The notes beneath the pieces were generated by a model. The model searched no databases, was not told the origin of the DNA, and worked only from the letters and a program-made list of their open reading frames with translations. Below are positions 36,941 through 47,030 of a stretch of 64,000 bases of DNA, one piece after another. The DNA is taken from positions 1 to 64,000 of the forward strand of contig NZ_VLKG01000001.1 of the NCBI RefSeq assembly GCF_007830255.1, in the 5' to 3' direction. The translations under genes and the position numbers were made by a program. The stretch comes from Azomonas agilis. GTDB taxonomy: Bacteria > Pseudomonadota > Gammaproteobacteria > Pseudomonadales > Pseudomonadaceae. Each line of letters begins with the position of its first letter. Positions within the stretch are counted from its first letter, which is position 1.

Positions 36941-39900
36941 ATGTCACACGAAATTGCCCGCGAGACCCAAGCCAGCCCTGAAGAGCTCAACGCCCTCACA
37001 CCCGGCCAACTGCACGTTATCAAACGCAACGGCACCGTTGTGGGCTACAGTGATGACAAAATCAGTCTGGCCATCAGCAAAGCCTTTCTGGCTGTGGAGG
37101 GTAGCTCAGCCGCCACCTCATCGCGCATCCATGACCGTGTACAGGAGCTAACCACTCAGGTGTCGGCGGTATTCAAACGCCGCTTACCTTCGGGCGGCAC
37201 CATCCATATCGAAGAAATCCAAGACCAAGTAGAGCTAGCCCTAATGCGCGCCGGAGAACACAAAGTAGCCCGCAGCTACGTCATCTACCGCGAAGGCCGG
37301 GCCCAAGAGCGTAAACAGCGTGAAGCCGCAGGATCGGTAGCTCAACCTCACCCCAGCCTTCGCGTGACCAAAGCCGATGGCACACTGGTAGCCTTGGACA
37401 TGGGCCGCCTGCAAACCCTGACTCGCGAAGCTTGCGAAGGTTTAGAGGAAGTGGACGGGGCGCTGATCGAACGCGAAACCCTAAAAAACCTCTACGACGG
37501 CGTGGCCGAAAAAGACGTAACCACCGCTCTGGTGATGACCGCCCGCACCCTAGTAGAACGCGAGCCTAATTACAGTCTGGTCACAGCACGCCTATTGACC
37601 GATAGCCTGCGCGCCGAGGCGTTAAGCTTTCTGGGACTGGCCGAAAGCGCCACCTACCACGATATGGCCGAACTCTACAGCCGTGCCTTACCGCTGTATA
37701 TCGAAGCCGGTATTAAGCACGAGCTGCTCAGCCCAGAGTTACGCACCTTTGACCTCAATGCTTTAGGGGCTGCGTTAGACCATACCCGCGATCAACAATT
37801 TAACTATCTGGGCCTGCAAACCCTGTACGATCGTTACTTCATCCATAAAGACGGCGTGCGCTTTGAGTTGCCGCAAATCTTCTTCATGCGCGTGGCTATG
37901 GGCCTGAGCCTAAATGAGCCCCAGAAGAACCAACGCGCCATTGAGTTTTACCACCTGCTGTCCAGCTTTGATTACATGGCCAGCACCCCGACGCTGTTCA
38001 ACGCCGGAACCCTGCGCCCGCAGCTCTCCTCCTGCTACCTGACCACCGTGCCGGATGATCTGTCCGGTATTTATGGCGCGATCCATGACAACGCCATGCT
38101 GTCTAAATACGCAGGCGGCTTGGGCAATGACTGGACACCTGTGCGCGCCATGGGCTCCCACATCAAGGGCACCAACGGTAAGAGCCAAGGCGTAGTGCCC
38201 TTCCTGAAAGTGGTGAACGACACGGCGGTAGCGGTGAATCAAGGCGGAAAAAGGCGCGGAGCTGTTTGCGCTTACTTGGAATCCTGGCACATGGATATCG
38301 AGGAATTTCTTGACCTGCGCAAGAATACGGGCGATGAGCGCCGCCGTACCCACGACATGAACACCGCCAACTGGATTCCTGACCTGTTTATGAAACGGGT
38401 GTTTGACGATGGCCAGTGGACGCTGTTCTCCCCCTCCGAAGTCCCCGATCTGCACGACCTGACTGGCCGAGCCTTTGAGGAGCGTTACGAGTATTACGAA
38501 GCCCTGACCCAGTACGGCAAGATCAAGCTGTTCAAGACTCTGCCCGCCAAAGACCTGTGGCGCAAAATGCTCTCCATGCTGTTTGAAACTGGCCACCCGT
38601 GGCTGACCTTCAAAGACCCGTGCAACCTGCGCAGCCCGCAGCAGCATGTCGGCGTGGTACACAGCTCCAACCTGTGCTGCATTGCTGCTGATCAGCGCGT
38701 AGTTACCGATCGCGGTCTGCTGACCATCGGCGAACTTTACAAGCTCGGCGGCCAAAACAAGGTAGTGGGGTTAGATGGGGTGTATTCCGCCTCGGAAATG
38801 CTACTGCCGCGCCCCAACGCGCCGATGGTGCGCATCAATACCCATGAAGGCTACAGCCATAAAGTCACGCCCGATCACAAAGTCTGGGTCAAGGATGTGG
38901 GTTGGGTTGAGGCTCAAGACCTCAAGGCAGGCGATAAGCTGCTGATTCAACAGTTGGAAGGTCTATGGGGTACAGAACACAATCCTGACCTCAGCTACCT
39001 GATGGGCTTAATTGCCGGAGACGGTACCTTCGACAAAGAAAAAGGCGCGGCCTATATCGACGTTTGGGCCAATGACTTTGAACATCTGCCCGCTATCGAA
39101 CAGTGTGTTCACAGCCTGCTGGAAGGTAATACCCTACTGCGCACTACCTCCACCAATACGCCCAGCTTTGCCATCAGCGAAGCCCTAGGCCGTGCCCGCC
39201 TCAGTTCCGCCCCGCTGTCACGCTTACTAGCAGAGCATCAGTTCACCCCGGATAACAAGCTACAGGTTCCCGAGCTGGTTTGGCGCGGTGATCGTGACAC
39301 CGTCGCCGCTTATCTGCGCGGGCTGTATCAGGCCGATGGCAATGTGGTCAGCTCTGATGAAGTAACTACCCTAGCGCTGGCCTCTACTTCGCTGGAGTTT
39401 ATTCAGGAACTGCAAATCCTCTGGGCTAACTTTGGGGTTAAAAGCAGCATCAATCAGATGCGCAGCCACGAGTTAAAAGCCATGCCCGATGGCAAAGGCA
39501 GCACTAAAGAATACTGGAGCAAACCGCTGTACCGGCTGCTGATCACCTCCATCAAGGGCTGTCAGATTGCTGAAGACATCACCCAGTTGGCGGCCAATAA
39601 AACCTCTCCAGCAGCGGCTCAGTACCTGCGTAATCTGCAAAAAGAAGGCTACAGCCAGAAGCTCTACGCCACCTTTACTGATCTGACCGAGCTGCCCAAC
39701 GAAGATGCCTACTGCCTAACCGTGGACTCCGATACCCACGCTTGGACGGTCAACGGCATGATCACCAAAAATACCGAAATTACCCTGAACACCAGCGCCG
39801 ACGAAATCGCGGTGTGTAACCTCGGTTCAGTGAACTTGGTGCAGCACATCAAAGACGGCCAATTGGATATGGCCAAGCTGGAGCGCACCGTCAAAACCGC

Positions 39901-40888
39901 CGTGCGGATGCTGGATAACGTCATCGAGATCAACTACTACTCGGTGCCCCAAGCGCGCAATTCCAACCTCAAGCACCGTCCGGTGGGCTTGGGCGTGATG
40001 GGCTTCCAAGATGCCCTCTATCTGCTGAAAACCCCCTACAGCTCCGAAGCAGCCGTGCGCTTTGCTGACCAATCCATGGAAGCCCTGAGTTACTTCGCCA
40101 TCCAAGCCTCCTGCGATCTGGCGGACGAACGTGGCACCTACAGCACCTTCGAAGGCTCTCTGTGGTCGAAAGGCGTGCTGCCTTTGGATTCGCTGGACAT
40201 TCTGACCGAAGCCCGTGGCCACAAGTACATCGAAGTGGATCGCAGCACCACGCTGGATTGGGCTCCGGTGCGCGCTCGGGTGCAACGCGGCGTGCGTAAC
40301 TCCAACATCATGGCGATTGCGCCGACGGCGACCATTTCCAACATCGTGGGCGTGTCGCAATCCATCGAGCCGACCTACCAAAACCTCTACGTGAAGTCGA
40401 ACCTGTCCGGCGAATTCACCGTCATCAACCCCTACTTGGTACACGACCTCAAAGCCCGTGGTCTGTGGGACGAAGTGATGGTCAACGACCTCAAGTACTA
40501 CGATGGTTCTTTGCAGAAAATCGAGCGCATTCCACAGGACTTGAAAGACCTCTACGCCACCGCCTTCGAAGTAGAAACCAAGTGGATTGTCGAAGCCGCC
40601 AGCCGCCGTCAGAAGTGGATTGACCAGTCTCAGTCCCTCAACCTCTACATTGCCGGAGCCAGTGGCAAGAAGCTGGACGTGACCTACCGCATGGCGTGGT
40701 ATCGCGGCCTGAAAACCACCTACTACCTCCGTGCCTTGGCCGCCACCAGCGCCGAGAAGTCCACCATCACCACCGGCGCGTTGAATGCCGTGTCCTCCGT
40801 GATTGATGAGAGCTTGGCTGCGCCCCAACCGGCGCCGGTTCCGCAGGCATGCAGCATCGACAACCCCGACTGCGAGGCTTGCCAATAA
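36941..40888 (+). CDS. nrdA: class Ia ribonucleotide reductase large subunit, intein-interrupted
   Basis: A 1315-residue precursor that should splice to about 950 residues. N-terminal ATP-cone domains (about 23-110 and a second near 125-215) suggest dATP control. The catalytic barrel contains TPTLFNAGTLRPQLSSCYL, and NLC with the radical Cys579, where the intein interrupts. After the intein the motif continues TEITLNTSADE and later APTATISNIVGVSQS. The C-terminal redox cysteines are in CSIDNPDCEACQ. It makes dNDPs from NDPs with NrdB, which follows 116 bp downstream. That gap has two small inverted repeats and the nrdB ribosome site (AAAGGAG). Confidence 0.97.
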   Translation: MSHEIARETQASPEELNALTPGQLHVIKRNGTVVGYSDDKISLAISKAFLAVEGSSAATSSRIHDRVQELTTQVSAVFKRRLPSGGTIHIEEIQDQVELALMRAGEHKVARSYVIYREGRAQERKQREAAGSVAQPHPSLRVTKADGTLVALDMGRLQTLTREACEGLEEVDGALIERETLKNLYDGVAEKDVTTALVMTARTLVEREPNYSLVTARLLTDSLRAEALSFLGLAESATYHDMAELYSRALPLYIEAGIKHELLSPELRTFDLNALGAALDHTRDQQFNYLGLQTLYDRYFIHKDGVRFELPQIFFMRVAMGLSLNEPQKNQRAIEFYHLLSSFDYMASTPTLFNAGTLRPQLSSCYLTTVPDDLSGIYGAIHDNAMLSKYAGGLGNDWTPVRAMGSHIKGTNGKSQGVVPFLKVVNDTAVAVNQGGKRRGAVCAYLESWHMDIEEFLDLRKNTGDERRRTHDMNTANWIPDLFMKRVFDDGQWTLFSPSEVPDLHDLTGRAFEERYEYYEALTQYGKIKLFKTLPAKDLWRKMLSMLFETGHPWLTFKDPCNLRSPQQHVGVVHSSNLCCIAADQRVVTDRGLLTIGELYKLGGQNKVVGLDGVYSASEMLLPRPNAPMVRINTHEGYSHKVTPDHKVWVKDVGWVEAQDLKAGDKLLIQQLEGLWGTEHNPDLSYLMGLIAGDGTFDKEKGAAYIDVWANDFEHLPAIEQCVHSLLEGNTLLRTTSTNTPSFAISEALGRARLSSAPLSRLLAEHQFTPDNKLQVPELVWRGDRDTVAAYLRGLYQADGNVVSSDEVTTLALASTSLEFIQELQILWANFGVKSSINQMRSHELKAMPDGKGSTKEYWSKPLYRLLITSIKGCQIAEDITQLAANKTSPAAAQYLRNLQKEGYSQKLYATFTDLTELPNEDAYCLTVDSDTHAWTVNGMITKNTEITLNTSADEIAVCNLGSVNLVQHIKDGQLDMAKLERTVKTAVRMLDNVIEINYYSVPQARNSNLKHRPVGLGVMGFQDALYLLKTPYSSEAAVRFADQSMEALSYFAIQASCDLADERGTYSTFEGSLWSKGVLPLDSLDILTEARGHKYIEVDRSTTLDWAPVRARVQRGVRNSNIMAIAPTATISNIVGVSQSIEPTYQNLYVKSNLSGEFTVINPYLVHDLKARGLWDEVMVNDLKYYDGSLQKIERIPQDLKDLYATAFEVETKWIVEAASRRQKWIDQSQSLNLYIAGASGKKLDVTYRMAWYRGLKTTYYLRALAATSAEKSTITTGALNAVSSVIDESLAAPQPAPVPQACSIDNPDCEACQ
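38678..39772 (+). other. NrdA intein (365 aa) with LAGLIDADG homing endonuclease
   Basis: It runs from Cys580 to Asn944 of the precursor. Block A begins CIAADQRVVTDRGLLTIGEL. Block B is HKVTPDHKVWV with the Thr and His. The endonuclease has two LAGLIDADG-like motifs, YLMGLIAGDGTF (near 684) and AAYLRGLYQADGNV (near 789). Block F/G reads CLTVDSDTHAWTVNGMITKN. The first extein residue after it is Thr. The penultimate position is Lys where His is usual. The insertion is directly after the radical-relay Cys and before the catalytic Glu, so activity requires splicing. Confidence 0.95.
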
Positions 40889-41004
40889 CAGCAGCCTTCA
40901 GCGGCTAGCCTCAAGCAACACGCTGGCCGCTGACTTCTAAAATTTCGATTATGGCTTGCAGCTTGACGCTTGACGCTAAAAGCTGCGACTGAAAGGAGCC
41001 CCCC

Positions 41005-42261
41005 ATGCTGAGCTGGGACGAATTTGACCAACCCGAAGAAACTCCTGCCCGCGCCCAAGCGGCCAAACCCGTAGTTCAAGAGCCTGACCTCGACAGCCTC
41101 GAAAAACTCGACAACGCCGGTGATGCAGCGGCCCACAATGCCCGCGTCGTCAACGCCGGAGACTCCGAGGCCCTCGCCCGCGCCAAAGCCGCGCTGGATG
41201 CGCTGGACGTCGAAGAAGGTCTTGAGGAACTGGAAGGGGCTGCGGTGCGCGTGCGCGTGGACGAAAAGCGCATGATCAACTGCCGCGCCGACCTCAACCA
41301 GCTCGTACCCTTCAAGTACGACTGGGCGTGGCAAAAGTACCTCGACGGCTGCGCCAACCACTGGATGCCGCAAGAGGTCAACATGACCGCCGACATCGCC
41401 CTGTGGAAAAGCCCCGATGGCCTAACCGAAGACGAGCGCCGCATCGTCAAGCGTAACCTCGGCTTCTTCTCCACCGCCGACTCACTGGTAGCCAACAACT
41501 TGGTGCTGGCCGTGTACCGCCTGATCACCAACCCCGAATGCCGCCAGTACATCCTGCGCCAAGCCTTCGAGGAAGCCATCCACACCCACGCCTACCAATA
41601 CTGCATTGAATCGCTGGGCATGGATGAAGGCGAAATCTTCAACATGTACCACGAAGTTCCAAGCGTTGCTAAGAAAGCCAGCTGGGGCCTCAAGTACACC
41701 CGCTCCATCTCTGACCCCACCTTCACCACTGGAACACCAGAGGCCGATCGGCAATTCCTGAAAAACCTGATCGCCTACTACTGCGTGTTGGAAGGTATCT
41801 TCTTCTACTGCGGCTTTACCCAAATTCTATCCATGGGCCGGCGCAACAAAATGAGCGGCACCGCCGAGCAGTTCCAATACATCCTGCGCGACGAATCCAT
41901 GCACCTGAACTTCGGCATCGACATGATCAACCAGATCAAGATCGAAAACCCGCACCTGTGGGATGCTGAAATGAAGGACGAAGTGACCCAAATGCTGCTG
42001 CAAGGCACGCAACTGGAGATCGAATACGCCCGCGATACCATGCCGCGCGGTGTACTGGGCATGAACGCCGCGGTGATGGAGGAATACCTCAAGTTCATCG
42101 CCAACCGCCGCCTCAACCAGATCGGCCTGAAGGAAGAGTTCCCCGGCGCTACCAACCCCTTCCCGTGGATGAGTGAAATGCTCGACCTGAAGAAAGAGAA
42201 AAACTTCTTCGAAACACGGGTCACAGAATATCAAACTGGTGGGGCACTGAGCTGGGACTAA
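41005..42261 (+). CDS. nrdB: class Ia ribonucleotide reductase small subunit
   Basis: A 418-residue R2 protein that houses the di-iron centre and tyrosyl radical. Iron-ligand segments are visible: the [20 protein letters not shown] helix, [20 protein letters not shown], and [14 protein letters not shown]. The C-terminus ([10 protein letters not shown]) is the tail that docks on NrdA. An acidic N-terminal extension of about 85 residues repeats a similar LSWD motif ([12 protein letters not shown]). It follows nrdA with its own ribosome site and ends before a strong terminator. Confidence 0.96.
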   Translation: MLSWDEFDQPEETPARAQAAKPVVQEPDLDSLEKLDNAGDAAAHNARVVNAGDSEALARAKAALDALDVEEGLEELEGAAVRVRVDEKRMINCRADLNQLVPFKYDWAWQKYLDGCANHWMPQEVNMTADIALWKSPDGLTEDERRIVKRNLGFFSTADSLVANNLVLAVYRLITNPECRQYILRQAFEEAIHTHAYQYCIESLGMDEGEIFNMYHEVPSVAKKASWGLKYTRSISDPTFTTGTPEADRQFLKNLIAYYCVLEGIFFYCGFTQILSMGRRNKMSGTAEQFQYILRDESMHLNFGIDMINQIKIENPHLWDAEMKDEVTQMLLQGTQLEIEYARDTMPRGVLGMNAAVMEEYLKFIANRRLNQIGLKEEFPGATNPFPWMSEMLDLKKEKNFFETRVTEYQTGGALSWD

Positions 42262-42361
42262 TAAAAAGCTTTAGCTTTTAAGTGTGAAGTAAGCGACATA
42301 ACTAATTAAATAGCCATCAAAAACAAACAATAAGTTTTTCTCTATTACTTAACTAAAAACT

Positions 42362-42405
42362 ATTATAGGGTGAATAAAGTTTTATTGATTCACCCTATAA
42401 TTTTT
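42362..42405 (+). terminator. terminator of nrdAB
   Basis: Perfect 14-bp stem ATTATAGGGTGAAT/ATTCACCCTATAAT with a 12-base loop and a T-run. I see nothing else in the 42262-42794 gap apart from A+T-rich sequence and the promoter region of the next gene. Confidence 0.88.
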
Positions 42406-42794
42406 ATCCCGTGCAACACACTACTTAAACCTATTGATGGGTTTTGTTACCTCTGCTAGCAAGGATAGTGAGCCCCTTGAAGGCTTCTTGTTACCTCTGT
42501 ACTCAACCCTGCGACTGCTTCACATCCCGCTACACTCTGCACCATTATGGACAGTCTGTGCTCAGTCTTAGCCAAAAGCTGCTCAAAACGGCACAAAAAC
42601 CCCGCAAGTGTTTCAGGCCCAAATAGCTGATTTAGCCTCACTGCTCTCGTCAATCATTGTCGCTAAATCAGTGGCATAGAAACTGCATTTGCATTGGCAT
42701 GGGTCAGCAAAAAGCGTCCCTGTATGCCTTGTGCGATTTGTCACATTTTATGAAAATTATCGCAAGCTGGCCTATGTGCAGAAGGAAGTTTGAC

Positions 42795-43244
42795 ATGCGT
42801 GTGAAGAAGTTCGTTGCCATCGCACTCTCCTTGTTCATCGAGAGTGGTGTAACCCAAGCAGCCGACCGTTCGGTGACTATCCCCGAAACCCGAGTAGTAG
42901 CTACACGGGGGGGAACCATTGGCGAGGTTAAGGCCGCTATTAACGATGCTGCTGTGGGTAAGGGTTTTGGCGGTCTGTCTGGTGTTATGGCGGGTGCGGC
43001 TTCTGGTGGCCCCATTGGTGCGGTAGTGGGCGCTGTTGCCGGTATGTTCGCAGGGGGTACAGCGGAGCATGCTGTGGCTGATCCAGCACACACAGTAAAT
43101 GATACCGGACGTAATGCACGCCGCGCCTACATCATACTGAAGGAAGATGGAGAAGAAATTCGGGTTCGCTCTCCCAACCGTGTATTCCAAGTGGGGGATA
43201 AGGTTGAAATTGTAAAAGGTAGACTGTACGCCATTGAGGGATAA
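42795..43244 (+). CDS. glycine-zipper exported protein, paralogue of the gene at 17621-17977
   Basis: A 149-residue protein. A signal peptide (VKKFVAIALSLFIESGVTQA) is followed by a linker, a glycine zipper (KGFGGLSGVMAGAASGGPIG, then AVVGAVAGMFAGG) and a basic C-terminal domain (IRVRSPNRVFQVGDKVEIVKG). These correspond block for block to its paralogue, with about 30 extra residues before the zipper. ATG 42795 has AAGGAAG at 6 bases, so the longer frame from 42657 is rejected. The function is unknown but presumably in the envelope. Confidence 0.8.
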   Translation: MRVKKFVAIALSLFIESGVTQAADRSVTIPETRVVATRGGTIGEVKAAINDAAVGKGFGGLSGVMAGAASGGPIGAVVGAVAGMFAGGTAEHAVADPAHTVNDTGRNARRAYIILKEDGEEIRVRSPNRVFQVGDKVEIVKGRLYAIEG

Positions 43245-43439
43245 AACCCCAAGCACTGACTTAGATAAAAATAGCCTTAATCGTAATGAATGATTCTTTG
43301 CGTGCCATTTAAAATTAGATTTAGTAAAAACTATTATTAGCTTCAGTAGGGTCTTTATTGTTGTTATTGCCTACTACTCGTTTCCGGTAAAATTTTATCG
43401 TTATCCTTAAAGCACCGTTAGAGTGTTTTCAAAGTATAA

Positions 43440-43721
43440 TTAGCCACCGCAAGTAAAATTGGCGACCCTATAGTCCAAGATTTTATGCTCTCCTTCTGAG
43501 CTCTCATAAAGCATTTGTGCGGAGCGGATTGGGCAATCATGGATTGAGCCATAGTTGATCTCAATCACCCGTTTAATATCCAAAGGCTTGGGATCGGGAA
43601 TAGATTCTAAAACTTCAACCACCTCTGATCGCACCTCTGCACTGACTCCGGTGGAAAAAATTAATGCATCAAAAAAGTAGGCAAAAAATATTGCCAAAAT
43701 TAAGTTACTGATTAGGGCCAT
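43440..43721 (-). CDS. small exported or membrane-anchored protein of unknown function
   Basis: A product of about 93 residues with one N-terminal hydrophobic segment (LILAIFFAYFFDALIF), then a hydrophilic domain with two Cys (HDCPIRSAQML, VANFTCGG) that could form a disulphide in the periplasm. ATG 43721 has AAGGAAAC at 8 bases. I do not recognise the family. It stands alone in A+T-rich sequence. Confidence 0.62.
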   Translation of the reverse strand: MALISNLILAIFFAYFFDALIFSTGVSAEVRSEVVEVLESIPDPKPLDIKRVIEINYGSIHDCPIRSAQMLYESSEGEHKILDYRVANFTCGG

Positions 43722-44047
43722 ATAAACAGTTTCCTTAACAAGGAACGGGGCATTGGCTCTCAAAGAGCTATACCCATCCGGTTAAGCCCAAACGGGCATC
43801 GCCGATTCTATAGCCTCTGCCTGAGTTAATTGCCTATAAACTGTCATCAATATGTAACACACATTGCGAAATATAAATTTAATCTTACAAAAATTAAGAT
43901 CCAGATTCAGTATTTTTTATTAACCAATATCTATAAATAACTAAAGCAGCCCTGAAATCACTCAAGGAGAAAGACTTTTATAATTGAGCGATCCCAACTA
44001 TAAAAATAAATAACACCCTATTCCTATTAAGTTTGAATTCAGATAAA

Positions 44048-44075
44048 TGGCCTCTTACTCTTAAAATAGAGGCCA
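44048..44075 (-). terminator. hairpin after the lipoprotein gene
   Basis: Perfect 8-bp stem TGGCCTCT/AGAGGCCA with a 12-base loop, just beyond the stop of the leftward gene that ends at 44113. The rest of the 43764-44112 gap is A+T-rich and shows no gene. Confidence 0.6.
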
Positions 44076-44112
44076 AACCTCAAACCTAATACTTAAGTCC
44101 AATTAATATAAC

Positions 44113-44748
44113 TTACTGATTGACTATAGCCCGATAGCGTCTTTGGTACTCTTCATAAGAAACTCCTTTTTCATTCATCAACTGCTGTAGTTGATGCTCC
44201 TGCCACTGACTTTTAGTCATCCCCGTGGAAGGTACAGTCTGATCGACTGAATTACGGGCGGGAGTCACTACACTTTCTTCCAGTTTATAGCTGGGCTTTG
44301 AAAAGCCTATAGGCTCGTAATTATCAAAATTGTATTTATCTTCAATTCTCTTTTTTTCCAGCAAATAAATATTTCTACTTAGATGCCCGCTAGAATAGTT
44401 ATATTCTAAATCGGCCAACTCGGCCTGCTTCTTCATCTTCAGTCTCTGTTTGGTGGCGTTATAGTTAATAAACTGAGCACCATCATAACCATTAACAGGA
44501 TCCCACAAGATCGACAGTGGCCAACAAAGTAAATTAACAATGCCCATGCCAGGCTCACGCGAATAAAAAGAACCACCACCCGGCAATAAACCAAGCCATG
44601 CCCCCGATGATGGGCTTTTTTCTTCGACCAAAACATTGGCAGCTTCCATAGCGGCATATTCTTGCTTCTGCACAGAGTTTAAATTGGATACACATCCAGA
44701 ACCTGCAACCACTATTACTGCTATTGCAGTCCAATTTATTCGAGTCAC
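44113..44748 (-). CDS. lipoprotein of unknown function
   Basis: A product of about 211 residues with a lipobox (VVAGSGC). A conserved-looking segment resembles small membrane-associated lipoproteins (GLLPGGGSFYSREPG, GIVNLLCWPLSILWDPVNGY). Then comes a charged helical part with a SHOCT-like pattern (LADLEYNYSSGHLSRNIYLL). The GTG at 44748 has AAGGAAG at 6 bases and places the signal peptide correctly. It has no named function. Confidence 0.68.
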   Translation of the reverse strand: MTRINWTAIAVIVVAGSGCVSNLNSVQKQEYAAMEAANVLVEEKSPSSGAWLGLLPGGGSFYSREPGMGIVNLLCWPLSILWDPVNGYDGAQFINYNATKQRLKMKKQAELADLEYNYSSGHLSRNIYLLEKKRIEDKYNFDNYEPIGFSKPSYKLEESVVTPARNSVDQTVPSTGMTKSQWQEHQLQQLMNEKGVSYEEYQRRYRAIVNQ

Positions 44749-44903
44749 GCTAGCTTCCTTGTCCAAAGGGCATAAAAGCCACAAATAATATCAAAACAAC
44801 ATCTAAACACCCAGATGACTGGGTATTTACCTGCAAAGCAGCTATCAAACAGATCTTGGGCCGCTACAATGGCGTACCTTCCCTCTGTACCAGCCTCCAA
44901 ACC

Positions 44904-46853
44904 ATGCCCCAATCCAAGCGCCTTCTGGAACTACTCAGCCCCGCCCGCGATGCCAGCATTGGCCGGGAAGCGATTCTGCATGGAGCCGATGCTGTCTATA
45001 TCGGTGGCCCTAGCTTTGGGGCGCGGCATAATGCCGGTAACAGCGTAGCCGATATCGCCGAGTTGGTGAATTTTGCCCATCAGTACCGAGCGCGGATCTT
45101 CGTCACCCTGAATACCATCCTCCACGACCACGAGTTAGAGGAAGCCCGCCAACTGATCGGGCAACTGTACGAAGCCGGAATCGACGCGCTGATCGTGCAG
45201 GACATGGGTATTTTGGAGTTAGATATTCCGCCGCTGGAAATCCACGCCAGCACCCAATGCGATATTCGCACTTTGGAGAAAGCCCAGTTCCTCGACCAAG
45301 TGGGCTTCTCCCAACTGGTATTGGCCCGCGAGCTGAGTTTGGAGCAAATCCACGCCATCAGCAGCCGAGTAGAGGCTACGATTGAATTTTTCATCCACGG
45401 CGCGCTCTGTGTGGCCTATTCCGGGCAGTGCTATATCTCCCACGCCCACACGGGCCGCAGTGCCAACCGAGGTGAATGCTCCCAAGCCTGTCGCCTGCCC
45501 TACACCCTAAAGGACGATCAAGGCCAAGTCGTGGCCTTTGATAAGCACCTGCTGTCCTTGAAGGACAACAATCAAAGCAACAACCTGCGAGCCCTTGTGG
45601 ATGCAGGCGTGCGCTCATTCAAAATCGAAGGCCGCTACAAAGATATGGCCTATGTAAAAAACATCACCGCCCATTACCGGCAATTGCTGGATGAGGTTTT
45701 GAATCAGCGCCCTGACTTGGCCCGTACCTCCAGTGGCCGTACCGAGCATTTCTTCATCCCCAACCCTGACAAGACCTTTAACCGTGGCAGTACGGATTAT
45801 TTCGTCAATGACCGTCATGCCGATATCGGGGCTTTTGACTCGCCCAAGTTCACCGGATTAGCCGTCGGTGAAGTGGTGAAAATCAATAAGCGTGACCTGA
45901 TCGCCAACACCTTCGAGCCACTCAGCAATGGCGATGGCTTAAACCTGCTGCACCAGCGCGAATTGGTGGGTTTTCGGGCCAGTGTGGTAGAACTGCTCAG
46001 CCAATCGGTGCAAGAGGGCCAAACCCGCTGGCAATACCGCATCCAACCCCACGAGATGCCGCCTGAGCTTAAACAGCTTCGCCTACCCCAAACCCTGAAC
46101 CGCAATTTGGATCACAACTGGCAGCAGGCACTGCTGAAAACCTCAGCAGAGCGGCGGATTGCTGTGCGTTGGCAGGTCACATTGAGCCGTGAGTCCTTAT
46201 CCATCACTGCCATTAGTGAGGAAGGTATTTCCGCTCATGCTAGCCTCACCGGCCCCTTTGAACCGGCCAAAAAACCGGAGCAACTCCCAGCCCAGCTCAC
46301 CGATACTCTAAGCCAACTCGGTACCACAATTTACCATGCAGAAGCGGTGTCTATTGATGCACCGGAAGCCTTCTTCCTACCCAACTCCCAACTGAAAGCC
46401 CTGCGCCGCGAAGCCATTGAAGCCTTAACCGCAGCGCGTTTGGCCAGCCATCCACGAAGCATACGCAAGCCGGTCAGCGTACCGCCACCGGTTTACCCCG
46501 AATCGCATCTGAGCTTTTTGGCTAATGTGTACAACGAAAAAGCCCGCGCTTTTTACCAGCGTTACGGCGTGCAATTGATCGACGCTGCTTACGAAGCCCA
46601 GCAAGAAACCGGCGAAATCCCGGTGATGATCACCAAGCATTGCCTGCGTTTTGCCTTCAATCTGTGCCCCAAACAGGCTAAGGAAGGCGGCCAGAAAATC
46701 CGTCCAACACCGATGCAATTGGTACATCAGGATGAGGTATTAACCCTGAAGTTCGACTGCAAAGCCTGCGAAATGCACGTCATAGGCAAAATTCGTGGCC
46801 ATGTGCTGAGTTTACCGCTGGTGGGCAGCATCCCGATTAAATCCATTTCCTGA
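44904..46853 (+). CDS. rlhA: 23S rRNA C2501 hydroxylase RlhA (U32 peptidase-like, DUF3656)
   Basis: A protein of about 649 residues, near the length of E. coli RlhA/YdcP. The N-terminal U32 domain has LLSPARDASIGREAILHGAD, and the cysteine cluster is present (HGALCVAYSGQCYISHAHTG, RGECSQACRLPY). A DUF3656 region follows, then further Cys residues (ITKHCLRFAFNLCP, FDCKACEMHV) that fit an iron-sulphur centre. It makes 5-hydroxycytidine in 23S rRNA. ATG 44904 begins MPQSKRLLELLSPA as expected, although no strong ribosome site is seen. TrhP/YegQ is a shorter relative and fits less well. Confidence 0.87.
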   Translation: MPQSKRLLELLSPARDASIGREAILHGADAVYIGGPSFGARHNAGNSVADIAELVNFAHQYRARIFVTLNTILHDHELEEARQLIGQLYEAGIDALIVQDMGILELDIPPLEIHASTQCDIRTLEKAQFLDQVGFSQLVLARELSLEQIHAISSRVEATIEFFIHGALCVAYSGQCYISHAHTGRSANRGECSQACRLPYTLKDDQGQVVAFDKHLLSLKDNNQSNNLRALVDAGVRSFKIEGRYKDMAYVKNITAHYRQLLDEVLNQRPDLARTSSGRTEHFFIPNPDKTFNRGSTDYFVNDRHADIGAFDSPKFTGLAVGEVVKINKRDLIANTFEPLSNGDGLNLLHQRELVGFRASVVELLSQSVQEGQTRWQYRIQPHEMPPELKQLRLPQTLNRNLDHNWQQALLKTSAERRIAVRWQVTLSRESLSITAISEEGISAHASLTGPFEPAKKPEQLPAQLTDTLSQLGTTIYHAEAVSIDAPEAFFLPNSQLKALRREAIEALTAARLASHPRSIRKPVSVPPPVYPESHLSFLANVYNEKARAFYQRYGVQLIDAAYEAQQETGEIPVMITKHCLRFAFNLCPKQAKEGGQKIRPTPMQLVHQDEVLTLKFDCKACEMHVIGKIRGHVLSLPLVGSIPIKSIS

Positions 46854-46941
46854 GCGGCGTACACACGACAGACAGCTAAGCTGAGTAGAAAGGCTCTATC
46901 ACTACCGCCCATCTACTGAGCAAAAATTAATCAATCCATCC

Positions 46942-46970
46942 CTTGAAGCTTCAGGATTACGCGCCTATAT
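46942..46970 (+). promoter_or_regulatory. sigma-32-like heat-shock promoter of the Hsp20 gene
   Basis: CTTGAA at 46942-46947 and GCCTATAT at 46963-46970 are separated by about 15 bases, close to the sigma-32 pattern (CTTGAAA and CCCCATNT). This leaves a leader of about 55 bases before the Hsp20 start. Confidence 0.55.
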
Positions 46971-47030
46971 AAGCAGTGAGCCCCTATAAAAATGGCTCTA
47001 CCACATACAAGGCAAGATAGGAGAATGGAC

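Noticed and set aside
37910-38755. Long minus-strand frames opposite nrdA, including 39827-40885
   Set aside because: They mirror codon bias of nrdA on the other strand and show no recognisable protein pattern.
40889-41004. A small RNA or REP element between nrdA and nrdB
   Set aside because: Two short inverted repeats are present, but I saw no second copy in the window to support a repeat family.
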